Source: Ceratodon purpureus (lineage: Eukaryota > Streptophyta > Bryopsida > Pseudoditrichales > Ditrichaceae). Taken from it: DNA of 64,000 nt. The position numbers were made by a program, and so were the translations under genes. The notes under the pieces were generated by a model. It had not been told where the DNA came from, did no database searches, and worked only from the letters and a program-made list of their open reading frames with translations. The stretch covers positions 101,759,393-101,823,392 of the forward strand of contig CM026426.1 in NCBI GenBank assembly GCA_014871385.1. Direction: 5' to 3'. This document shows positions 1 to 11,249 of the stretch, piece after piece (within the stretch, counting starts at the first letter, position 1; every line of letters starts with the position of its first letter).

Positions 1-362
1 ATGATTCGGGAATGCAAGAATGATAAAATTAAATTATTAAATACAAATTTTCAGAGAATATTTAGAAGTCTCTTGATTATGCGTGATACAACTATATGTT
101 TAAAAAAAAAATTAAAAAATGCACAAAGATGAAAAATACACAAAAAACTATCATAGAGTTATAGAAATATTACTAAATCGTATTGAATAAACATTTAGTA
201 ACATAATGGAATATACTTAATGGCGCATCTTGAATATTGTAAGATTTTATGAATACAATGATTCTCCGTAAACCAGACTAGACATATCTGTTTTTCGAAC
301 TAACTACATTTTATTATTCTATGAAAAATTGTTGAATCCATATATTCATAGTCATACCATTC

Positions 363-875
363 TCATCTATGTTTAGGTGAGACCCAAATACCATCACCTG
401 GAATAAGTTTTTCTCCATGTTCAAGCCACAGAGAGTGGTTACCATTGCTACTTAACAATGTCCTCAATTGATCTAACTCACTAGAGCTAAGTTTCCCAAG
501 TGACGCTGTCTCTAGCCTGTCATTTCCAATTGGATTTGCTAATGACCAAGAATTCTTAAAAATGTTCCAGTTCACATTGAAGCGAACCGCTTGAAACTCA
601 TCCCTGGAAGTCCAGTGCCCTCCCGTGTATGAATCATAATCCCACTTGGCAAGTCGAAGGCAAGCGTATTCTGTACTGCTGTCAATCTCCCGTCTCCAAA
701 GTTTCGAAACAGCACGAGCATTCTCAACATCTTGAAATGTAATTACTGGTGGAGGAGACCAAGACTGTCCTGTACAAGATCCCACTGACTCCCAAGGGTT
801 AGGTCCATCTGCTATCCTTTGTAGCAAATCCTGAAGAATTGTTTCACAAGCTATGACTTCAAGGGAATTGCTCAT
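363..875 (-). CDS. small F-box-like protein, 170 aa
   Basis: Uninterrupted frame from a real ATG (873-875) to TGA. The N-terminal third contains a leucine-rich segment (ILQDLLQRIAD) and, after a proline/serine loop, the segment ENARAVSKLWRREIDSS followed by EYACLRLAKWD. This layout resembles degenerate F-box proteins of mosses and lycophytes, in which a conserved VSKxWR follows the first helices. No Kelch, LRR or other substrate-binding repeat follows; the C-terminal 90 residues are unrecognised. If the reading is right, the protein would be a substrate adaptor of an SCF ubiquitin ligase, but the F-box similarity is by eye and weak. It stands alone, 0.5 kb from the first transposon signature, and could be host or cargo. 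Confidence 0.5.
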   Translation of the reverse strand: MSNSLEVIACETILQDLLQRIADGPNPWESVGSCTGQSWSPPPVITFQDVENARAVSKLWRREIDSSTEYACLRLAKWDYDSYTGGHWTSRDEFQAVRFNVNWNIFKNSWSLANPIGNDRLETASLGKLSSSELDQLRTLLSSNGNHSLWLEHGEKLIPGDGIWVSPKHR

Positions 876-1420
876 ACTCTCAAAACTATGTCTACCATAA
901 GCAACACTCAGTTCAACAAACCGCTGATTGAATTAAGTTGAACTCAACCCACCTAGGTTTATATGGTATAATACTAGACTTAAAAAGGTACACTAGATCC
1001 TATCCGAAGACAAAGAATTTATCAATAATTTCAGGCATTTCTAGGAGGTATATAATTTTGGACTCATTATAAGAATTATTGTACACCTATTTTGAAATAT
1101 CCAAAGAAGTTTTCAAAGGTATATTATCTGCTATGCAAAATTCCTTTCACTGTACCAGAAGCGAATAAGACCTCGACCTCATTTAACTCTAAATATTCTC
1201 ACTTATTAGCTATAAACATGACGTCATCACTAAGTCAGCCCTAATTTTCTTTCCCTATATAAATGTCGTTTATAAGTGAATGAGAAATAAAGTAGTTTCA
1301 AAAAATAATACAACGAAATTAATTATCTTTTTTTAGCTGATTCCTAAAAATAGTACACTAATTTTAGTACTTCACCACGGTTATAGGGTGCATTTCTTTT
1401 TCCATAAACTTGGTAAAATG
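876..1420. other. intergenic, AT-rich
   Basis: No coding frame of note. It holds the presumptive promoter side of the minus-strand F-box-like gene. I see no repeat or RNA gene. Confidence 0.5.
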
Positions 1421-1424
1421 TCAG

Positions 1425-1485
1425 ATCTTTGCTCTCCCATCTCTGCTCGCCGCTCTCCGCTCGCCGCTCGCCGCACGCATGCTAA
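1425..1485. repeat. GC-rich minisatellite (GCTCGCCGCTCTCC type), left copy
   Basis: Tandem 7-mers of GCTCGCC/GCTCTCC type at about 1436-1475. A closely similar array occurs in reverse orientation at 27065-27102 (GAGCGGAGAGCGGAGAGCGG). The inverted pair brackets all CACTA-type genes of the left part, so they may be subterminal repeats or terminal inverted repeats of a large element. No clean CACTA terminus or target duplication could be read here. Confidence 0.5.
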
Positions 1486-1544
1486 CTTTCCCCTGTTGAC
1501 CTAGCCCAGATTCACTACGATGACGACGACCTAAGTTCGTTACA

Positions 1545-3609
1545 GTGGAGGAGAAAGTGAGAGAAGCGTTTGAGTTCGACCCTCCACTTAAGGACAATTG
1601 GTTCCCAGTGTACATGCGTAAGAGTTTGGAAAAAACAAGGTCGCTGTTCCGGAAACACTACGACGAGAAGGGGCAGATGCATCCGGCGTGTGATAAACGC
1701 AAGCACTTCGCGTTGCTAGCTTGGTGGACCAGTCCTGCAGGGAGCAGTAGATCCACAAGATGTTCAATGATGAATACCGAACGTGCTTCACAAAAACGAA
1801 CACTAAGTTTGAGCAGTTCGAAAGGTACAGGTCACATGGTTCCATTGCCCGTCACTACGACTGGAAAGGTAAGTAAATGATAATCCAATTCAGAAGATTT
1901 GTAGATGGTATAATATTTTATGTATTTGTGAAACGTGTGCATTTCCATCCACTGCGGTATCTTCCAACCCTGCTGTTGTTTCAACTAAACCTTTGGACCA
2001 TTGCTCAATCATGGACATATTTTAAATGCAGTCATCATCACCATTGGAGCCAGTTGAAGAAGGAGAACCAACACTGGAGAATCCAGAGCACGCGAGAATC
2101 AACCAACCGATAAGTTTCAAAACTACGGCGGATAATCTCTCCGGACTAGGTAATACCACGAAGATAATTTTGCATCGTCAGCATCAAGTGGAGAAAGACG
2201 TAGCCTTCTTAAAGGACTCTGTCCATGAGATATTAGATCAATTCAAGGGTTTCCGGAACTTACCGACTGTCCTCGGACAGGTTCAGAGTTTACTCAGTGG
2301 GCGTCGTAAGTGCTCCACCGACGACTTCAAAGTTGCATTCACATGTGGTAGTTAGAACCTTGCACTGTTTCGGGAGTTCTAACTTTATAATGATATCGGA
2401 GGACAAGACCAAGAAGGAGACAAAGACAGTGGAGTTAAGATCTCCGACCAAAACAATTTAGAGTCATCGAATTTGGTTGGCGACGACATGATGGTGAGTC
2501 CTTCCTGTGCTCCTCATGTTTCCTGTAACAACCCTTTAGTCATCACTGAGGACTTGGCCAACTACGACGACGGCGTACCTGACGAATTCAAAAACACCAA
2601 GGATGTCAATGGTCCTATTACATCCCCTAACAAGGATTTCAGATTTAACCCGAAGGAAAAAGAAGTCGCCCACACGATCAAGAAACCTGCAACTGAAACG
2701 CCAGGTGAGTATATGCTGTGGATTACAACATGTGTTTACGGAGCAACCCCTAGATACGTGTGCTTATCGGATGTAATCTCCCTTTTAAAGTAGTTATTAC
2801 AGAATCAAAAAGTCATCCTTCATCGAACCAATTCATGCTGTCTACATAAATGACTCGCCACGCAGTTGAGTGTGCAGCGGAACAAGTACAGATGCAGGCA
2901 CAATTTGTGGCTGCCACAAAGACCGTTTCTTCATCGGCTATTGTAGCCTCGAACTCTCTCCAGATTCCAGGTCAGTCAATACACATCCAGAGGGAGGGTA
3001 CAGTCACCCCTTACACGGAAGAGGGGGCTGTAGTAGTGGAGCCAGATATCAAACCTAAGTCACAGTCGTCGGACCATTCTATCCAAGCCGCCAAGAAGAA
3101 AAGTAAATTCGAAGAAAGAGTACCACTAGCGAATCTATCTCCAAATGGCCACCAGGTATGTCATCGGCTGTACTTATGAGTGGACTAGTTCACTATTGAT
3201 ACAGATTGCGATTCGAGTTGCAAGAGGCACTAAACCACTATCATCTGTTTTGTAGAGAAGGTACCCTTAGGGCATCAACAAAGACGTCTGGGTCATACAT
3301 CCGACAAGAGGAGGAGGTCCAGTTGCTCTAGGGAAAACAGGATACAGCTTTAAGACTACGAAAGCGAAGTTACAAGCTTCCCCGTGGCGATCTCTGAAAT
3401 GGGAAGTGGGAATGCAGCTTGTTGAGATCAAAAAGGTTTTCCGGTCTGATGTGAAGGTGATGCACCCAACTCAGCAGCCACATAAGAATGTAAAAACTCT
3501 GGATGATGTACGAGATGTTGAATTCTCTGATGATGCACTTGTGATGTGGGGCTCGGATTATTTAGTAGAAGTCTCTGCTGCAGCAAAGAAGAAGAAAAAA
3601 ATCAATTAG
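1545..3609 (+). pseudogene. CACTA/EnSpm accessory protein, Transposase_24-like, decayed copy
   Basis: Exon-like pieces at about 1545-1869, 2026-2310, 2360-2704, 2850-3160 and 3250-3609. The first holds the family signature FDPPLKDNWFPVYMRKSLEK, then FRKHYDEKGQMHPAC, KHFALLAWWTSP and, in another frame after about 1735, the ERYRSHGSIARHYDW block ending at a GT donor (about 1870). The last piece ends LVMWGSDYLVEV, matching VMWNTDYLLEI at the C-terminus of the minus-strand copy at 15.9-18.8 kb. In CACTA elements such proteins accompany the TNP2 transposase and are thought to bind subterminal repeats. The first block follows a splice-acceptor-like TTACAG, and the N-terminal exon seen in the other copy is missing or lies further left. 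At least one frameshift makes this copy unlikely to be functional. Confidence 0.65.
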
Positions 3610-5600
3610 AAGGTACACTCTCGGAACACTCGGTTCATTAATGGATTCGCATCTTATTGAACACAGTATGTTTTCCTTTGTCTGTGTTCGCATCGAATGC
3701 ATGTTTATCTTTGACCCCGTTCGAGATGTTGGCTGTTGCGTTTATCATAAGTCACCTAAACTGAACCCAGTGGTATGTTGCACTGTCGAATTCCTATATC
3801 GATTGCAGAGTTGCCACTATGTAGCTATGGTAGCAATGGGCAGCCTATGATATCTATTACTCTCTTTACGTAGAGTCTCATTTTAAGTCACCGATACTAC
3901 ATATATATCAAGTTCTTCTTGTTCGTTACGTAGTGCCTACTATGTGGGTAAAATGCGTAACAGTCATCAATGGCATGTACAGAGTTTGGCCATTAATATA
4001 AAATGTTCTTTTCCATTTAACGATTCAATATGTAGTATGGATTGCCATATTGTACGCCTAAATTGTCCACAATTATGCATTTTATAACGCTTTCGGAAAG
4101 CACCTGCAAAATCCACACACCCTCTCTGAAACACTGGTAACGGTTCTGGTTATTTATCGGGAGGCTTATCGGAGGAAACGTGTCGTCCCCATGATGGAAC
4201 CCACAGCGGCCCGCGGGAGGGGGCAGGACCAATGGCGCAGCGACACATGCCCTGCTGGTAGCTCAACTGAGATTCTCAGGTGAAATGGGAGAAATCGCAC
4301 CAGCAACACACTTGGCGCTACAAGAGTTTGACTCACAGATCGTAGTAAATTCAGTTCGAGGTAAAATATCAATGTAACTTGGAGTTACTGTGGCGAAAGG
4401 GGGTGGCCTGGGTAGCCGCCCACGGGAGCTGGGGCACCAGCTCCCCGCCCAACTCCCAGGATCCTCTGTTCGTACTAGTGTGGCAAACAAAGAGCTTATC
4501 AGTGCCCGCGAGAAAGTGAGGAAGTGGGAAATCTGAAATCCTATCAGAGTGGCGGACAGGCGAGCGAATTTCATGTCTTGAAGGCCGCCTGGGCTGGCGG
4601 GTGTGCTTGCCTGCCAATTTCATGATCATGGCTTGGGGCGGGTGTGAATGTTGAGCACTGTCATTCACATCAGTCTCCTGCAGGAGCAGACTGGGCACGA
4701 GCAGGAATTTACACAAATTTTTGGATTTCACACACAAGAAATCCAATTGTACTATTGTATTTCACACCTCAGTGTGCATTCTACGACAAAATCTGCACCT
4801 CAATATTCCTCTTTATTGCTGAGTAATCCCCATTTGTATCACACTGTTTGCTAAAATACGATGTTGCCAGGGTAACTGTATCCAGCGACCAACATCTTCA
4901 AAGGGTTAATGGACGCTGGTAGCTTAGAGGGTGACAAATCTGTATTTAACTTAATTGTTTGGACATGGCAATGTTCATTGTTATTAACATTGTAACAATT
5001 GACGTGGTTTATTTCAATGAAAGAGTGATTCACAGATGTTGAACTCGTCGGTGGTGGAGATTCAGCACTAAAGAAATAATACGGTGATATGCATACATGT
5101 TTGCACATGTGGGTCTATTTGTTTGTGAGAATGACAATGGAGGAACGTTGTAACAAGCTTGTTCTGATAAACCAAGTTATGAACGGTAAATGTAATTAGG
5201 TGAAATCAGCATTGTCGAACTATGATTTTGCCATGAAAGAGATTGGACTCTTTTTTTCTTAAATCTGAACAATTGAGCCTTCTTCAATCATCCGTTCAGA
5301 CTTTCTTCTCTTCTCTGTCTATAAGTTTTAATCATTTTATAGAGGTAATGGCCATTCGGAAGTACAATGCCTAACGATGCTTTTATGCAACGTCTATGAC
5401 TCTGTTTATGTTTTCCTAATCGTAATTTCGGCATAGGAATTGAATCCTGGTCATTTTTAAATTTATTTGATTTCTGCATAATTAGAGGATTTTAAATGAA
5501 GTTGCATTCTTGAACAATGTGGTTGTTTGAGTGGAACATTGTGGTAATCGGTTTAGTAGTGGATGTGGGTTGGCGTGTTTTGGGATTTGGGGATTGGTAG
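3610..5600. other. gene-poor stretch with one possible exon
   Basis: Mostly without recognisable genes. One plus-strand segment, 4195-4360, reads protein-like (PAGGGRTNGAATHALLVAQ, then SGEMGEIAPATHLALQEF) and ends at a GT donor. About 200 bp on, another plus-strand segment ends VANKELISAREKVRKWEI and a stop near 4535. These could be exons of an unrecognised gene, but no homology is evident and support is weak. Confidence 0.25.
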
Positions 5601-6144
5601 CACATACTCTTAGGTAGAAATTAACTTTTGTTCGAAATGCGTTAAACTGCTATTATGGTTTTCGTACATGGAAAGTAGCACTGTATTCTTCTTTGTGTGA
5701 GGCAGTCGTTGCTTTCTATGATTAACCTGTCAAGCAGCAGGTGAAGGAAAGATCGTAGAAGTGGGACTTCGATGTGTTGTCACTGGTCACGAGATGATTT
5801 AACTATCAAGTGTGACTTCACTTTATATCCAGACTTGCAGGTATGAATCTGAAAACATTCTGTCTGCTTACACATATTTTGGAAACTTTTCTGCGTGCCA
5901 CCATCAGACGTCAGTAGGTGAACTTCAGTTCTGTAAGGAGTGATATCAGTCAAAGGTATGCTTTATGTATACCTGTCGCTGAAGGCAAAAATTCTCGATT
6001 GACGAGGGTTTTGTCACGGGGACCATGTGAAATTTGTGATTGCCAGCATTGTAAACTTGTTTACATCTTTGTTTTCATGGCCATAGACTTTGTAGTGCGC
6101 TTATAGAATCTGTTTCCGCAGAAGTTCGTCGGAAGGTTATAACC

Positions 6145-6759
6145 ATGGTTGTCAACAACGTGCCCGGGAAGTCTGGGAAGTTTGATGTTGATGAGGAGGA
6201 TGTGGGTAAACGTGCGCGTTTTGAGAATTCAGAGAGCATGCGGGAGATATACGTACCATTGAGCGAAGTGATGGCGGACACAAATCCATCTCGCGCAGAA
6301 TTAGTTGGTTTGTCACAAACTAATAGCAATGTCTTGAAGCAGGTAAGTGAGGCGCCGTTTCAGGAGGAGGTTCGGCCGATGGGAGAGACAGGGCATAGCG
6401 GGACACGCAGAAGAAAAAGATACAGCTCCTGCGTACTGAGGAATGATGAGTCGTCAGCAAACGCTTCTCCGGTACTTTCAGGTTCAGATGTGGATTCGGA
6501 ATTGTCGGCGGAAGGGTCACTATACAATTCCATGAAGAGGATATACCAGAAATATTGCGAAGAGGCAGAAGCGAAATCGGATATGAAGCTAGTCAAGTTA
6601 ACGTGGGATGAGTATTTCACTCAGCAAAGTATTGACGATGACGAATTTAATCCAGAGGACACACTGGAGAGCATTTTGTCAGAGATTGAGGACTCGCCAT
6701 GGCCGAAGGAGATAAAGGAAAGTATGTTCCGTCAAATGGCGCATCGTTTCAGGAGGTAG
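6145..6759 (+). CDS. hypothetical acidic protein, 204 aa
   Basis: Starts at ATG in the context AACCATGG, 20 bp after an acceptor-like TTTCCGCAG. A 5'-leader exon ending in GCAG/GTATGA near 5839 lies upstream, which suggests a spliced leader. The protein is acidic and serine-rich with a basic RRRKRY patch (about residue 90, a possible nuclear signal) and a helical stretch YNSMKRIYQKYCEEAEAKSD. It ends FRQMAHRFRR. A GCAG/GTAAGT sequence inside the frame (about 6340) could serve as an alternative donor. I do not recognise the family. The next genes on the same strand (8.4 and 8.9 kb) are similarly small and charged, so all three may belong together, either as transposon cargo or as lineage-specific host genes. 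Confidence 0.45.
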   Translation: MVVNNVPGKSGKFDVDEEDVGKRARFENSESMREIYVPLSEVMADTNPSRAELVGLSQTNSNVLKQVSEAPFQEEVRPMGETGHSGTRRRKRYSSCVLRNDESSANASPVLSGSDVDSELSAEGSLYNSMKRIYQKYCEEAEAKSDMKLVKLTWDEYFTQQSIDDDEFNPEDTLESILSEIEDSPWPKEIKESMFRQMAHRFRR

Positions 6760-7329
6760 CTAAGATTAAACGCAGGAGACTTGATGGTCACAACGGGAGT
6801 GCATAATGGCTTGATATTTGAGGGTCTTTAATTCTGTTCCAGACTTCTACTTAAATGTATTGCGAGAGGTAGAAGCTGTAAGTGGAGGTTCACATCTCCA
6901 TGAATACTGTGTTATGTTCTCAAAGTTATCAGTTAACATTTGGGTTTTTACATGGCATTTGAAAAGGTTAGAGTGATTATCTCTTGTACTTCAGTTTCTT
7001 GCCTTCAATTTGGTTATTTGTAGCTACACGTGACCAAAATGGCAGGAGTTGTGTCATGTAAATATCACCTTTGTATTCATTTTTATGGCATATACATGTC
7101 CACGCAATTTAAAAGGCGTGGTAGGTCTGTTGGGACGCTCTTTTTAGGTGATGCATAACATTCTGTATCAGATTGCAATTCTGATGCGATACATGCACGG
7201 TCCGAAAGTGAAGAAGTAAGCAGCGGAACCAAGGATAACCTCAGCTGTGATGATATGGAGAATTGCAATTTCAAACTCGAAACAACTCACATTGTATTTC
7301 TTGTGAAGGTAATACAGAGGGAGATTTCA

Positions 7330-7806
7330 TCAAGGCTTTCTACCTACTGCCTTAGCATATGTCCAAACACGCGCCAAGTGAACTATTGGCGCGTAGCAAT
7401 CCTCTCTAGTGAGTTGCTCCACTGCCTCGAGATTAGCAAGCTCTTCCTCAGCAATTCTAATCTGGTGCTGCACACTCTGAACTCTACGTGTACCTCTCCA
7501 CCAGCGTTTCGTCGCTTCCTCCTTCTCCTCTTTCTCATTAATCACGTCTCGTAGGTGCCTCCCCACTCTCCTTTCAACATCAGTCAGTCCACGCCTTCGA
7601 CGTGCGGGGTTGAACAGCTGGAGGATGTTGGCCAGAGCATCCAGCTCACTCTCGTATGTTTCTTGCGCGTCTGTTAATGCATCTCGAAGACCAAGTACGT
7701 CTGTCTCATTTATCTCACTTCTCAAATTCCGAACTTCTAGTCTCAGGATCAGAGTCTCTATCTCGGCATTTGCAAGCCTCCTCACAGATTCAACTAACTC
7801 GTCCAT
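7330..7806 (-). CDS. hypothetical coiled-coil protein, 158 aa
   Basis: The frame is open from 8085, but the ATG at 7804-7806 begins the part that looks like real protein. It reads MDELVESVRRLANAEIETL, then a long heptad-rich helix (about residues 20-60), a basic patch (FNPARRRRGL), a second charged helix (RDVINEKEEKEEATKRW) and a third (IRIAEEELANLEAVEQL). No catalytic motif is visible and I recognise no family. It lies antisense within the run of small plus-strand genes. Length and composition would fit a structural or DNA-binding accessory protein, but this is only inference. Confidence 0.4.
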   Translation of the reverse strand: MDELVESVRRLANAEIETLILRLEVRNLRSEINETDVLGLRDALTDAQETYESELDALANILQLFNPARRRRGLTDVERRVGRHLRDVINEKEEKEEATKRWWRGTRRVQSVQHQIRIAEEELANLEAVEQLTREDCYAPIVHLARVWTYAKAVGRKP

Positions 7807-8368
7807 CAGTATAACTCTCTCGTATGAAACGATCAAATGGTTGAGAAATACTTTGGTACTCTCTACTATGAGGGATTTCAGGTTTATAATGAGCCACAAC
7901 AGAGAGTTCTGGATGCAAACTAAACCTGAGTAAGCACTCGGACATTCTGTTTCTCTGAACTGAGTAGATTGAGAGTTCGGTCTTAAAACTCCCATGTCGA
8001 ACAACAGCATTCCATGCAGGCTTTGAGTACTTGTCAAAAGAATAGACCCATAAGAGGACACGTACTGTGCAAGTAAATTGTTCACATAATTTTTGATGTA
8101 TACGGAGAGTGAATATTGTTCGGGAATTTTTTTCTTTTGAGGCGCTGTGCACTATACATTTGGCACATATTCAGTTTCATGGGTAGTATAACATTCTGGC
8201 ATGCAGAGATTGCAAGTGATTCCAGTTCTCTATATTTGTTTAAGACGTCGCCGCTACTCTTTTGGTCCACCATTCAATCCATTTCAGAAGCGTCGTTTGT
8301 AACGTTCCGAGGTATATCATATTCTCGGTGTGCATGATTCAATTTTAGATATTTTACGTTGATTTTAT

Positions 8369-8767
8369 GTGGTAGGAGAGTTGGCCTGGGTAATTGCTGT
8401 AGAAGGGTTGTCGAAGCATTGTACATTCTTATATATACAAATGCCGAACCCGATTGCAGAAGATGATTACAAAGATGCTTTGGGAAAAATTTCAAATATA
8501 CTTAACGAGATCATCAGTGACAATGCTAGAGGGGAAAGTGCAATGAGTAAAGACAGTAGTACGGAAGAGAATGTGGTGACTGAGGTATCTAGAGAAAAGA
8601 CGGAGGAGGTGAGTGATCGCTACGTTTTCACTCTCCCGACCTGGGTAAAGGATTTTGACTACAATACGGATGAGCTATGGAAAAATCAAATGGAGAGGAG
8701 GAAGAGGAAGTTCAATCGCAAGACAGATATGGACGTCAAACGAGATGGAGATGGTAATGTAAATTAA
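8369..8767 (+). CDS. hypothetical charged protein, about 109-132 aa
   Basis: A convincing start is the ATG of MPNPIAEDDYKDALGK (about 8441), giving about 109 residues. The protein has an N-terminal helix (ALGKISNILNEIISDN), a low-complexity acidic middle and a basic tail (WKNQMERRKRKFNRK). A GAG/GTGAGT donor-like site inside the frame (about 8610) allows an alternative spliced form. No known domain was recognised. Its style matches the 6.1-kb and 8.9-kb genes. Confidence 0.35.
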   Translation: MVGELAWVIAVEGLSKHCTFLYIQMPNPIAEDDYKDALGKISNILNEIISDNARGESAMSKDSSTEENVVTEVSREKTEEVSDRYVFTLPTWVKDFDYNTDELWKNQMERRKRKFNRKTDMDVKRDGDGNVN

Positions 8768-8890
8768 AACCATTTCAGCTTATTGCACAAAAAAGCAAAT
8801 TTCTATGGAATTTGTTAGTAAATGTAAGTTTACTAGGAAAGGTTGATCAACAGACGTTCTTGTTGTTTGACAGGATTAACTGTTCGCATG

Positions 8891-9131
8891 GCAAATGAAA
8901 GTGAGTTTGTTGAAGTGGAAGGCTCTTGTTCACTCTTCGCAGAGAACAGTTTAGTTACAGGGGAGGAAGAGCCGAGTGCTTTGCCTAAATCTCCAAATGA
9001 GGGGGGGGGGTGCTTCTGCCGCGCATTTGAAGGGGGTCATTGAAGAAGGAGAGGATGTAAATGGTCGTGTCAAATCTTCCTTGAATAAGGGACTTGGCAA
9101 GTTTTTGAAAAGAAAAAGAGAAGAAGAGTAA
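8891..9131 (+). CDS. small hypothetical protein interrupted by a G10 tract
   Basis: ATG at 8890-8892 begins MANESEFVEVEGSCSLFAENS; the frame runs into a run of ten Gs (about 9001-9010). One frame over, a matching tail continues as ASAAHLKGVIEEGEDVNGRV and ends FLKRKREEE with a stop at 9129-9131. The two halves together suggest a protein of about 80 residues, with the homopolymer shifting the frame either truly or by an assembly error. The basic C-terminus resembles a nuclear localisation signal. Family unknown. Confidence 0.35.
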
Positions 9132-9139
9132 TGTGGATG

Positions 9140-10500
9140 GTGTTAGTTATGAAACACATGGTAGAATTTCATATGTCAGTTAGAAGTACGAATTATGCAT
9201 ATTGCTTTCCTCTGTGATGTGAAGGTTAAATTTCATTTTAGAGAATGATGTGATAACAATGGCTTCCGTAAGTCATATCCTTTCGGTGATGTTGTTACCT
9301 TCTGTCTGTGGCTTAACGGTATTAGGACGCAGTTGTCTTAATGGTTACCTCCATAGTTGATTCAGAATGTATGACTTTTTTTCTGGAAATAAAAGTACGA
9401 CATGTCGCCAATAATTTCAATAGACTAAAGGTTGCAGTGGGTGCTGGTTTTTTATGCGGCATTGAACTATATGGTATTTGAATGAATTACTATATGGCAT
9501 AGAAGGGACTAGAGTACTGACTGTGCCCGTTTCCTATTTCTTTCGACACTTTGTAGTGGATGTGAACAACTGTTCTTCGGCTCGCAACTAGGAAGTTGAC
9601 TATCTGAGGTTTTAAAACACTTATTCTTCGCGTGTACTAACCAATACTTTTGTCTAGCGAACAAGTAGATCGCATCCAGTCGTTGCGGAAAGGATGTCGA
9701 TGTGTTAATTAATAGGAGCGGACTGTGAAGTGCTCTATAAGACCATCGGTATTCGTAGAAGACAACGACGTATACAAAATTCGACCCCAGTTACAAGGTA
9801 TGTGACTGCTTGGAGATTCTATGAGATGTTTCCATCTGTATTCATAAGGCAGAACAAATATTGAATACAATACTGCATGGCATGTCTATGTAATTCAGAC
9901 AGTGAGTACTGGAAGTTGGAAGGTCGTGATCAATAGTTATATGTAAGACCCTAAAACCTAAAGAATGCAGACTTGGAGAGATTTTGCTGGATATGAAAGT
10001 ATGAAGAACATTGAATATAACAGAGATAAAATGAGAAATTAGATAGAACCGAGTATACTTTTCAGGATTTGTGAGAGTATTGCCATTGGAGATACTCTAC
10101 ACTGAAACCAAAGGAAAGAGCAAATGAACATTCCTCTCATTAATAATGTGAAGTAAAGCAACAAACCAGTATTAAACGAAGTCAATATAAACTTCATACT
10201 AGCGATCATACATGGGTCTGTAACTAGAAACTGATGGCCCATTATGTTTTGAACAAGACAACATACTTTGGTAATCGCAAGATGGATTGTTTCTTCCTCT
10301 TAAGATGAGAAATTTTACCGACGTCAAGGTTCAACCTTCAAAAACTGTACAGAAGTCCGGTATATAGGTTTCCTCACGAGAAAAAGTAGATGCTAGTTTC
10401 GAAGGTGTAGTCCTGTGCATTACATTTAAAAATCATTAAATACATAGGCAGTTGGGAACTATATCAGAGTTCGGAAAGTATACACAGTTAGAAGTGAAAT
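9140..10500. other. non-coding stretch with a possible leader exon
   Basis: No substantial coding frame. A segment ending CCAGTTACAAG/GTATGTG near 9799 looks like a 5' exon with a GT donor, similar in style to the one at 5839, but no downstream coding exon was found for it. Confidence 0.3.
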
Positions 10501-10512
10501 GCATAAACTGAG

Positions 10513-10560
10513 AAAAAAAAAAAAAAAAAAAAAAAAAAGAAAAAAAAGAAAGAAAAGAAA
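10513..10560. repeat. poly(A)/AAAG simple repeat
   Basis: About 26 consecutive A residues followed by AAAG-rich sequence. It could be the tail of a retroposed copy on the plus strand, but no body or target duplication was identified. Confidence 0.6.
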
Positions 10561-11249
10561 GAGATATAAGATAATAAGTATTAACATCCATAAATAATAG
10601 TACCATTGGTCAGATGTTGTCATTCGCATTGTTTGGATGGGGAAGGCACTCACTTCGTGATGGTATGGTGTAGGATTACACAATTCCCGCCCATAATCCT
10701 CAACGACGGCGTAAGGAAACTAACGCACCCTTGTACAAATTGCTGCTAAGGTACGAGCACCTACTCCCGTGACTTTAAGCGATTCAGCTTACTTCCCAGA
10801 TTCCAGCAGAGATATCGATTGTACAAGATCAAAGGCAAATAGGAAAGAGAGCATAATGTAAGAAGAAAATTAAGATTAGTGCAAATTTCAATTACATTCC
10901 AGGTAGTCAAACACGAAACTCAGTAGGCACACTTGGCTGCTGGTAGACGGCCCCATTTCCGTGCCGAACAGTACCATACTTCCGCCTCTACAGTACAGAA
11001 AACAAAAAACAGACATACTCGATCATGTTTCATATTGTGAGTCCGGAACGAGCTCAACGGTACCTCAATACACTGCCCTACGTACCTATTACTGTGCAAC
11101 TTGCACCACATAACTAAGATTAGAAGATGAGGAAAACTGATTCAACTTGCATTAAGACCTGACGCACAATGGACGTAGTTCCTATTTGACTGAGCACCTT
11201 TTCCTGAGAGCCGATGGATCCTTATCTTGCTGCGCACGACCTGAACCAG

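Noticed and set aside
10459-10683. Hydrophobic minus-strand peptide with a phenylalanine run
   Set aside because: It is the translation of the poly(A) tract on the opposite strand.
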